A stretch of 9,845 nucleotides of DNA from Minisyncoccota bacterium (GTDB taxonomy: Bacteria > Patescibacteriota > Minisyncoccia > Phycocordibacterales > UBA5272), in the NCBI GenBank assembly GCA_022843645.1, contig JALHNF010000026.1, positions 1 to 9,845 on the forward strand, written 5' to 3'. The stretch's first letter is position 1. Every line of letters starts with the position of its first letter. This document shows positions 1 to 5,705 of this stretch, piece after piece. The translations under genes and the position numbers were made by a program. Under the pieces are notes generated by a model. The model ran no database searches. It saw nothing but the letters and a program-made list of their open reading frames with translations, and was not told where the DNA came from.

Positions 1-1587
1 GTAGACACTCCTGGCCACGCCGACTTTGGCTCTGAAGTAGAGCGCGTACTTCGTTCTATCGATTGCGTGCTTTTGGTAGTGGACGCGCAAGAAGGCCCAA
101 TGCCACAGACTCGTTTTGTACTCAAAAAATCTCTTGAACTCGGGCTTCATCCAATTGTGGTGATCAATAAAATCGACAAACCTGCTGCCGATCCAAAGCG
201 TGTACATGATGAAGTATTTGAACTTTTTATGGAACTCGGCGCTACAGATGCACAGCTTGATTTCACCACTGTATACGCAATCGGTCGTGAAGGTGTTGCG
301 ATGCGGGCTCTTGATGACGCTCGTGTGAACCTTGAGCCACTCCTTGACACTATTTTAGAAAAAGTTCCAAAGGCTTCCGGTGACGCAAGTAAGCCGTTTC
401 AGGCACAAGTGTTCAATCTTGCGTACGACAACTTTCTTGGGCGTCTTGCAGTATGTCGATTGTATGACGGTAAGATTACGCTCAATACGACAGTGTATGC
501 AAAGAAAAGTGACGGCACAGTAGCAACGGGAAAAGTCACAAAGATATATACTTTCACAGGAACGAATAGAACGGAAGTGCAAGAAGCTTCGGCAGGCGAC
601 ATCGCTATTATTGCCGGCGTGCCTGATGTATACATCGGAGATACGCTCTGTATGTCACAAGAGACACCTCTGCTTCCTGCTATTACTATTGATGAACCAA
701 CTATCTCACTTACATTTTTGGTAAACGACTCACCGTTTGGTGGTAGAGAAGGTAAATTTGTAACTATTCGTCAGATTCGCGACCGTCTTGAAAAAGAACT
801 TGAAGTAAACGTAGGGCTTAAAGTCGACTTTTCAAATAATGATGCGTTCCAGGTGTTTGGCCGTGGCGAACTCCACGTTGCTGTACTTCTTGAAAATATG
901 CGTCGAGAAGGCTTTGAAGTGCAGGTATCTCAGCCAAATGTAATCATAAAAGAAGAGCAAGGCAAAAAAATAGAGCCATACGAAGAGCTTACTATCGATG
1001 TGCCAACTGAAGTTTCAGGTGTGGTGATCGAAAAAGTTACTCGTCGTCGAGGTATGATTACCAACATGATGGAAAAGCATGGTATTACAAGAGTAAGCGC
1101 TGAAATACCAACACGGGGACTCCTTGGATATCGTGGTGAATTTGTGATTGACACCAAAGGCGAAGGAATTCTTTCTGCTCGATTTATTGGCTTCAAAGAA
1201 TGGGCTGGAGAAATCAAGAAAAAAGACGTTGGCTCGATGACCTCGATGGCAGATGGCAAAGCACTTGCGTTTTCTTTGTGGAACCTTCAAGATCGTGGCG
1301 TACTCTACATTGCACCAAACATTGATGTGTATGAAGGGCAGGTAATTGGCAATACTTCAAAAGGGGAAGAAATGATTGTGAATCCAACAAAAGGTAAACA
1401 GCTTACAAATGTGCGCGCATCAGGAAGCGATGAAGCTATTACACTTGTGCCGGCATGGGAGCTTACCATTGAGCGCGGGCTTGAAATCATGAATCAAGAT
1501 GAGTATCTTGAGATCACCCCTAAGTCTGTTCGTCTTCGAAAAAAACTTCGTACAGAAAGTGAGCGCGCAAAAGCGGGGAGAAAGTAG
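1..1587 (+). CDS. typA: Translational GTPase TypA/BipA, 5' truncated by window edge
   Basis: This is a ribosome-associated GTPase of the EF-G/LepA superfamily, linked in other bacteria to 50S assembly and stress or cold growth. The open frame runs from base 1, so 528 residues are visible. Against a family length of about 600, roughly the first 75 residues, including the P-loop, lie outside the window. Visible G-domain motifs are the G3 box DTPGHADF (residues 2-9 of the fragment) and the G4 box NKID in VVINKIDKPAADP. Downstream come the beta-barrel domain 2, an EF-G-like domain III/V region (FGRGELHVAVLLENMRREGFE) and the TypA-specific C-terminal domain (GLLGYRGEF, then TKGKQLTNVRASGSDE). The tail is basic. 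A GTG at base 67 could be mistaken for a start, but the G3 box before it is in frame. No terminator is evident after the stop. Identification is secure. Confidence 0.97.
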   Translation, partial: VDTPGHADFGSEVERVLRSIDCVLLVVDAQEGPMPQTRFVLKKSLELGLHPIVVINKIDKPAADPKRVHDEVFELFMELGATDAQLDFTTVYAIGREGVAMRALDDARVNLEPLLDTILEKVPKASGDASKPFQAQVFNLAYDNFLGRLAVCRLYDGKITLNTTVYAKKSDGTVATGKVTKIYTFTGTNRTEVQEASAGDIAIIAGVPDVYIGDTLCMSQETPLLPAITIDEPTISLTFLVNDSPFGGREGKFVTIRQIRDRLEKELEVNVGLKVDFSNNDAFQVFGRGELHVAVLLENMRREGFEVQVSQPNVIIKEEQGKKIEPYEELTIDVPTEVSGVVIEKVTRRRGMITNMMEKHGITRVSAEIPTRGLLGYRGEFVIDTKGEGILSARFIGFKEWAGEIKKKDVGSMTSMADGKALAFSLWNLQDRGVLYIAPNIDVYEGQVIGNTSKGEEMIVNPTKGKQLTNVRASGSDEAITLVPAWELTIERGLEIMNQDEYLEITPKSVRLRKKLRTESERAKAGRK

Positions 1588-1628
1588 GGTTCTTGGCTGA
1601 GGAAAAAGTAAGTGCACTCCTATGAGGC

Positions 1629-1639
1629 TATGATAGAAT
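1629..1639 (+). promoter_or_regulatory. Putative -10 promoter element for the small-gene pair
   Basis: Overlapping hexamers TATGAT (1629-1634) and TAGAAT (1634-1639) precede the ATG at 1646. From TAGAAT there are exactly 6 bases to the ATG, so transcription would begin at or next to the start codon. The stretch 1634-1649 matches the start region of the DUF192 gene (2359-2374) at 15 of 16 positions, which supports a shared promoter/start architecture. I see no convincing -35 box. Confidence 0.5.
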
Positions 1640-1645
1640 GTGTGT

Positions 1646-1954
1646 ATGGATACAGTTCTTAAGGCTGACATTTTCTTTTTTGTTGCAACGATTGCTATCG
1701 TACTCATCACTACGTTTGTAGTCACAGCTCTCTGGTACGCAATCAAAATATTACGCACATACAAAGAAACCTCTCTCATCATAAAAAACACCGTTCTTGA
1801 GGTGAGTCAAAACGTGCTTCATGTGGAAGATACTCTAAAAAACTTTTTTGAAAACTTAAACGTGATACAATTACTACGTTTGGCGTTTACTCCTAAACGT
1901 AAAAACACTAAAAACGTAAAACAAGAAAAAGAAGAACATGGCACAAAAGAATAA
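1646..1954 (+). CDS. Small single-span membrane protein, YtxG/DUF948-like (tentative)
   Basis: This is a 102-residue protein of unknown function. It has one hydrophobic segment (about residues 9-34, rich in I, V, F, T and A), then an amphipathic, probably helical or coiled region (about residues 36-78), then a highly charged Lys/Glu tail. A TM helix followed by an amphipathic helix, upstream of a YtxH-like gene, recalls Bacillus YtxG (DUF948), but the protein is shorter and the match is by shape, not a diagnostic motif. I chose the ATG at 1646 because it sits 6 bases after a TAGAAT box. An in-frame GTG at 1640 would add two residues but falls within the presumed promoter spacing. The gene overlaps the next one by 17 nt, which suggests co-translation. 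Confidence 0.75.
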   Translation: MDTVLKADIFFFVATIAIVLITTFVVTALWYAIKILRTYKETSLIIKNTVLEVSQNVLHVEDTLKNFFENLNVIQLLRLAFTPKRKNTKNVKQEKEEHGTKE

Positions 1955-2318
1955 TAAAAATATTTCTGTCGGTGGCGCAGTAGGCTTGGCTGCAAGTCTT
2001 GCGGCACTTGCGGCAGGGAGCTATTTCATTTTTGGCCCACAGGGTACAAAGAATAGAAAAGCGATTAAGGGTTGGACCCTTAAGGCAAAGGGTGAGGTAC
2101 TTGAGAAAATTGAAAAACTAAAAGAAGTAACCCCAGAGACCTACAATAAATTGATCGATGATGTTACTGCAAAGTATTCAAAACTCAAAGACATAAGTGG
2201 AGACGAAGTTGCCGCTCTTGCTTCAGACCTCAAAAAGCATTGGAAGGCTATTGCACGAGATTTGGCGCCAAAGAAAAAGGCTGCTAAAAAGACGGGAAAG
2301 AAAGTCGTTGCAAAATAA
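1938..2318 (+). CDS. YtxH-like small envelope protein with Lys-rich tail
   Basis: This is a 126-residue protein. A short polar N-terminus (MAQKNNKNISVGG) leads into an Ala/Gly/Leu-rich hydrophobic segment (about residues 11-33) ending in FIFGPQGTKNRKAIKGW. That layout, a glycine-rich TM segment, then a G-rich turn, then basic residues, is typical of YtxH-domain proteins (GxxFAPxSGKKTR-like). The rest is charged and helical (about residues 45-110), ending in a very Lys/Ala-rich tail that could bind nucleic acid or anionic lipid. No enzymatic motif is visible. The start overlaps the upstream gene in another frame. The preceding bases are A/G-rich (AAGAAAAAGAAGAAC) but contain no GGAGG. It is the last gene before a strong terminator, so the pair forms a two-gene unit. 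Family assignment is moderate and cellular role unknown. Confidence 0.8.
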   Translation: MAQKNNKNISVGGAVGLAASLAALAAGSYFIFGPQGTKNRKAIKGWTLKAKGEVLEKIEKLKEVTPETYNKLIDDVTAKYSKLKDISGDEVAALASDLKKHWKAIARDLAPKKKAAKKTGKKVVAK

Positions 2319-2319
2319 A

Positions 2320-2353
2320 CAAACCCCCCAGCTATATCTGGGGGTTTTGTTTT
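2320..2353 (+). terminator. Intrinsic terminator after the YtxH-like gene
   Basis: A perfect 7-bp G+C-rich stem, CCCCCAG (2325-2331) with CTGGGGG (2338-2344), encloses the 6-nt loop CTATAT. It is followed by TTTTGTTTT. After one mismatch, an outer CAAA/TTTG arm extends the stem. It begins 1 nt after the stop codon at 2316-2318, as expected for the end of a transcription unit. Confidence 0.9.
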
Positions 2354-2358
2354 GGTAG

Positions 2359-2364
2359 TAGAAT
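2359..2364 (+). promoter_or_regulatory. Putative -10 element (TAGAAT) of the DUF192 gene
   Basis: TAGAAT lies 6 bases before the ATG at 2371 and just downstream of the preceding terminator. The sequence from the box through the start codon is nearly identical to 1634-1649. With normal spacing from -10 to the transcription start, the mRNA would begin at the A of ATG. No clear -35 box is seen; that region is occupied by the terminator hairpin and T-tract. Confidence 0.55.
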
Positions 2365-2370
2365 GTGTAT

Positions 2371-2838
2371 ATGGTCCGCATTATCTTCTTTATCGCACTT
2401 CTTATTTTAGGATATCTCGGGTATTTCTGGTATCAAGACACATACGCTTCGCCTAATTCAGGTAAAGAGTTTGTAATTCTCACGCTCAATACTCAAGAAG
2501 TCAAAGCTGAGGTTGTACGTTCATATACTGATAAGAGGAAGGGATTGTCTTTTCGCGACAGCCTGGCTCCACGTACAGGAATGTTATTTGTTTTTAACGA
2601 TATGCAATACCCACAGATATGGATGAAGGATATGCGATTTGCGATTGATATTTTGTTCATCGACAAAGAGGGAAGAATTGTCCAGATCTTTGAGAGTGCG
2701 ACACCAGAATCTTATTTCGAAACGCCTCCAAGAATGTTTCGTAGCTTAGAGGCGAGTCGATACGTGCTTGAGCTTCCTGCTGGTACTGTAGAGGACGAAG
2801 GTATTAGTACGGGAATGGTTATACCAGAGCTCAAGTAG
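2371..2838 (+). CDS. DUF192 family protein with N-terminal membrane anchor
   Basis: This is a 155-residue protein of the DUF192 (COG1430) family, small beta-rich extracytoplasmic proteins without an established biochemical role. Residues 4-21 form a hydrophobic signal anchor (IIFFIALLILGYLGYFWY). The rest would lie outside the membrane. Family hallmarks follow in order: RKGLSFR (56-62, usually R.GLM), GMLFVF (70-75), IWMKDM (83-88, usually FWM.NT), DILFID (93-98), G.IV with a hydrophobic strand, and YVLELPAG near the C-terminus. Length and motif order fit a complete family member. I prefer the ATG at 2371 to the in-frame GTG at 2365 because of the -10 box spacing. It appears to be a monocistronic unit between the upstream terminator and the rnpB promoter. 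Confidence 0.9.
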   Translation: MVRIIFFIALLILGYLGYFWYQDTYASPNSGKEFVILTLNTQEVKAEVVRSYTDKRKGLSFRDSLAPRTGMLFVFNDMQYPQIWMKDMRFAIDILFIDKEGRIVQIFESATPESYFETPPRMFRSLEASRYVLELPAGTVEDEGISTGMVIPELK

Positions 2839-2867
2839 ATTTAAGTTTATTTGTGCGCTAGTATAGA
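2836..2867 (+). promoter_or_regulatory. Putative promoter of rnpB
   Basis: Overlapping -10 candidates TAGTAT (2859-2864) and TATAGA (2862-2867) place the transcription start near 2871-2874, which coincides with the 5' strand of RNase P helix P1 (from 2873). The block TGCGCTAGTATAG (2854-2866) is matched at 12 of 13 positions in front of the flippase gene (5686-5698). The -35 region is weak (TAGATT 2836-2841, or TTTAAG 2840-2845 at short spacing). Confidence 0.55.
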
Positions 2868-2871
2868 AAAT

Positions 2872-3256
2872 GCTCATATTGCGCAACTGCGTTTACTTTG
2901 TCTGCGTAGGTAGAATAAAGTAAATGAGGAAAGTCCGAACACACCCATATGGCAACGTATGGAGCAGGGTAGCGGGTAACGCCCGTCGTAGGTGACTACA
3001 GAGGTGCGAGCAGAGACGCTTGAATCGAAAGAGACAAGCCCCACAAGTCTACGCAAGTAGGCTTGTGGGTGAGTTTTGTGGCAACATAAAAGTGAAACGG
3101 CTAAATCCTTACTTGTGTGCAAGATCGTGTCTGCCTTGCCTGTGAAAGCAGGGAAAGTAGAAGAATCGCTTGAGGTGTGTAGCGATATACACCCTAGATA
3201 CATAGTTGCTTCTGTGTGCAAACACAACAGACAGAATTCGGCTTATAGATATGAGT
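2872..3256 (+). ncRNA. rnpB: RNase P RNA (catalytic RNA of tRNA 5' maturation)
   Basis: This is the ribozyme subunit that removes tRNA 5' leaders with the protein RnpA. The conserved 5' core GAGGAAAGTCCGAAC is at 2936-2950, followed by GCAGGGTAGCGGGTAACGCC, matching the bacterial P4/P7-P8 region. The 3' core ACAGAATTCGGCTTATAG ends near 3248. Helix P1 closes the molecule: CTCATAT (2873-2879) pairs with ATATGAG (3249-3255). P12 is a 13-bp helix (3040-3052 with 3057-3069, one G-U pair) capped by the GNRA tetraloop GCAA. P18 is GGTGTGT (3174-3180) with ATACACC (3187-3193), followed by the conserved CTAGATA segment. The length of about 385 nt is normal for type A. The L15/P16 region is reduced and shows no GGT. 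Short ORFs across this interval are incidental. Confidence 0.96.
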
Positions 3257-3261
3257 TCAAT

Positions 3262-3296
3262 AAAAATAATCAGGGTAATGCCTGATTATTTTTAAT
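3262..3296 (+). terminator. Intrinsic terminator of rnpB (likely bidirectional)
   Basis: A perfect 13-bp stem runs from 3262-3274 (AAAAATAATCAGG) to 3281-3293 (CCTGATTATTTTT), with the 6-nt loop GTAATG. The flanking A-tract and T-tract are part of the stem, so it could terminate on either strand. It lies 6 nt after the end of helix P1. Confidence 0.9.
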
Positions 3297-3317
3297 ACGT
3301 GCACTAGAGCAGCACGT
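3297..3317. repeat. Inverted repeat in the promoter region of the polymerase-like gene
   Basis: Perfect 6-bp arms ACGTGC (3297-3302) and GCACGT (3312-3317) are separated by 9 nt. The right arm covers the position where a -35 box would sit relative to the TATAAT at 3334. It could be an operator for a dimeric regulator, but there is no partner evidence and it may be chance. Confidence 0.35.
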
Positions 3318-3333
3318 GTGTAAAAATTTAATG

Positions 3334-3339
3334 TATAAT
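3334..3339 (+). promoter_or_regulatory. Consensus -10 element (TATAAT) of the polymerase-like gene
   Basis: A perfect TATAAT lies 9 bases before the ATG at 3349, implying a leader of about 0-3 nt. It supports the 3349 start over an in-frame GTG at 3316, which lies upstream of the box. Confidence 0.65.
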
Positions 3340-3348
3340 ACGGCATAT

Positions 3349-5664
3349 ATGGCATCTACCGATATAAAACGTAGTTACGTAACGACATTTTTGTCCATAA
3401 TCTCTCAATGGAGTACGGTGCTTGTCCCTGTTGTTGCCTTACTTGCTTTGATCCCTGTTGCTCCGTTAGGAGTCGAGGGGTCAAAGGTTGTTTTATCTGG
3501 AATATTAGTTGTTCTTGCTGTTCTTTCGTATGTGGTGTCCGGGATAGTGAGTAAAAGTTTTAGGCTACCCCATGTATCTTTGCTTACCGGCCTAGCCCTC
3601 TATTCAGGGGCAGCTGTAATTTCCACTCTCTTTTCCCAAGGTGGAGTATTTTCTTTTTTTGGCATAGGAGTTGAGGTGTGGACTGTGTCATATATATGTG
3701 TGGCGATACTTTTTACGTATATGGTAGCAGTACACGCACAAAAAGCAGACTGGAGAAATATGATACTTACAGTCACATTTGTTTCTGCTGTTATTGCTGT
3801 CGCATTCCAATTTTTACGAATTGCGTCTTCAGTTGAATTTGGGGCATTTTCTATTTTTACCGACCCAGTTACTAATACTGTCGGTAGGTGGTCTGACCTC
3901 GGTATCGTGGCACTCCTTGTGCTCTTTACGAGTTTTGCCCTATTTGCATTCTCGCGCAATCTTTCTCGAAAAATGCAAGGAGTCCATATTGGCGTTTTTG
4001 TTATAGCAACGAATGTATTTTTTGTTGTTTCCCCGCTTGTAGGGTTATTTCTTCTTGCGTTTGGGGCATGGAGTATGCTCAACCTTTTTTCTTTCTCGTC
4101 TGAAAAGACAAGGCAACTGACTCGACATATATTGCAAGCGTTTATTGTCATTGGTATTACGTTCTTCGTATTTCAGGGTATGATTGGCAGATCGCCACTC
4201 TTCTTTCAAAACACGAGCATCCCGACGTTCTCTCAGACTTCCGGAGATATTGTATATAGTGACTTTCCGTCGACATTCCTGCGCGATTCATTTTTGGTTG
4301 CGAAATCAGTATTTGTTGAGTCGCCTGTGTTTGGTGTCGGAGCATCGCGGTTCCAAGAAGCATGGGCAGAATACAAACCACGAAGTATAAACGAAACCGC
4401 ATGGTGGTCTATTGATTTCAGTGTTGGTGCAGGACTCCTTCTTCACTTTTTTGTTCTCTTCGGTACTATTGGTATCCTTGGACTTGCTGGACTTTTGTAT
4501 GTGGTCTGTCAACGCCTCTATCAAGGACTGCATTCTCTCGACAATACGGAAAAGTATCTTGCTCTTATTACAGGTCTTTTGTGGGTATATGCACTCTTTC
4601 AAACGCCGTCGGCAGGATTACTTCTTGTGATGCTCATGCTTACAGGGGTTATCTTTTCGTATGCTCGTTCAACTGAACACAAGGTTCATGTGTTAAAACC
4701 AAGCGCTCTTCTTGGTGTCCTTGTTGCGCTTGTGCTTATTTTGATACCAACATACAGTGTTATCTCTCGTACACTTGCGCTTACATATGCCATGCAAGCA
4801 GAACAATTGGCTACTCAAGTAACTCCGGATCTTTTGCAAGCAGAAGAAAAGCTTAAAAGAGTGACCTCTCTTGTCCCACATGAGGTGTATTATCAGGCAA
4901 TCGCTGGTGTGCAGGTACGAGGTCTTAGCACGATTGCGTCTCAAATAAATAGTAATCAGAGCTTATCGCAAACAGAAAGGACAGCGCTCGCGCAGACGTT
5001 CGATACAAAAGTTGCTGAAACGATCACAACATACACACGGGCACTTGAGTCAAATCCTCAAAACTACACTAATCACCTTAGGAGAGCGCAATTTCTTTCA
5101 AATCTTACTTCAGGAAGAGAGGTGAATGAGACACTGTATGCAACCGCGGTGCGAGATATACAAAATGCAAAAGCACTCACCCCTTTAAATCCGACACTCA
5201 ACATCCTAGAAGCTCAGCTTGCTTTACAAAAAGGTGACGTGGGGCAGGCGCAGGCACTACTTCTTGATGCTATCAACAAAAAATCAAACTATACTGAGCC
5301 TGCACTTATCTTAGCGCAGCTTAAAATAGAAGAGCGTAATCTACAAGATGCGCTTGTTGCAGTAGAGTATGCTTTACGGACAAACAGTAACAGTTCTCAG
5401 GCGCTCTACATATACGGAGTACTTCAATTTGAGGCAAAAAATTATTTTGCAGCTGCGCAAGCGTTTGAAAGACTTATTCTTGTTCAGGGTAGTATATCGG
5501 CAGATACTGCGCGACTTCTTGCCGATAGTTATACACAGTTGGGTAATGTGGGTGGAGCGAAAAGGGCATACGAAGAGCTTCTCAAGCTTGACCCAAATAA
5601 TCAAGAAATAAAAGATATTCTTTTGAAAATACAAAGTGGGGAAGCAGATAACGCCGAAAACTAA
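3349..5664 (+). CDS. O-antigen ligase/polymerase-like membrane protein with C-terminal TPR domain
   Basis: This is a 771-residue polytopic membrane protein. Roughly residues 10-470 hold about eleven to thirteen hydrophobic segments. A large polar loop late in this half contains the PVFGVGASRFQEAW motif (326-339) and YKPRS (342-346), then a hydrophobic stretch. The G-x-G-x-x-x-F element before a polar loop is characteristic of the Wzy/WaaL/PglL-like family, which join or transfer lipid-linked glycans. The usual HN motif after the loop is not present; a His occurs at residue 366 (GLLLHFF). Residues about 480-765 are soluble, helical and TPR-like (for example ALESNPQNYTNHLRRAQFL, and near the end AYEELLKLDPNNQE), about five to six repeats. 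The start follows from the TATAAT at 3334. The gene is followed by a MurJ-like flippase, consistent with a glycan-export role. The substrate cannot be inferred. Confidence 0.85.
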   Translation: MASTDIKRSYVTTFLSIISQWSTVLVPVVALLALIPVAPLGVEGSKVVLSGILVVLAVLSYVVSGIVSKSFRLPHVSLLTGLALYSGAAVISTLFSQGGVFSFFGIGVEVWTVSYICVAILFTYMVAVHAQKADWRNMILTVTFVSAVIAVAFQFLRIASSVEFGAFSIFTDPVTNTVGRWSDLGIVALLVLFTSFALFAFSRNLSRKMQGVHIGVFVIATNVFFVVSPLVGLFLLAFGAWSMLNLFSFSSEKTRQLTRHILQAFIVIGITFFVFQGMIGRSPLFFQNTSIPTFSQTSGDIVYSDFPSTFLRDSFLVAKSVFVESPVFGVGASRFQEAWAEYKPRSINETAWWSIDFSVGAGLLLHFFVLFGTIGILGLAGLLYVVCQRLYQGLHSLDNTEKYLALITGLLWVYALFQTPSAGLLLVMLMLTGVIFSYARSTEHKVHVLKPSALLGVLVALVLILIPTYSVISRTLALTYAMQAEQLATQVTPDLLQAEEKLKRVTSLVPHEVYYQAIAGVQVRGLSTIASQINSNQSLSQTERTALAQTFDTKVAETITTYTRALESNPQNYTNHLRRAQFLSNLTSGREVNETLYATAVRDIQNAKALTPLNPTLNILEAQLALQKGDVGQAQALLLDAINKKSNYTEPALILAQLKIEERNLQDALVAVEYALRTNSNSSQALYIYGVLQFEAKNYFAAAQAFERLILVQGSISADTARLLADSYTQLGNVGGAKRAYEELLKLDPNNQEIKDILLKIQSGEADNAEN

Positions 5665-5667
5665 AGC

Positions 5668-5696
5668 TTTAAGTATTGGGCTAGATGCGCTAGAAT
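5668..5696 (+). promoter_or_regulatory. Putative promoter of the flippase gene
   Basis: TTTAAG (5668-5673) and TAGAAT (5691-5696) are separated by 17 nt, acceptable -35/-10 geometry though the -35 is weak. The box is 9 nt from the ATG at 5706. The surrounding TGCGCTAGAATAG (5686-5698) nearly repeats the rnpB promoter. No terminator is seen between the upstream stop (5664) and this site, so read-through is also possible. Confidence 0.5.
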
Positions 5697-5705
5697 AGGG
5701 AATAA

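Noticed and set aside
930..1259. Minus-strand 109-codon ORF opposite typA
   Set aside because: The typA frame is conserved throughout this stretch; the antisense product has no recognisable motif.
1611..1628. AGTGCACT palindrome and CCT-ATG-AGG as a typA terminator
   Set aside because: The palindromes are short and no T-tract follows, so termination after typA is not supported.
3076..3285. Plus-strand 69-codon ORF, and a minus-strand 117-codon ORF (2874-3227) in the same region
   Set aside because: Both lie over the RNase P RNA, whose conserved core and helices account for the sequence.
3600..4151. Minus-strand 183-codon ORF opposite the polymerase-like gene
   Set aside because: It lies wholly inside a clear membrane-protein gene; its Thr/Ala/Asn-rich composition is that of an antisense shadow, and no promoter or family motif is seen.
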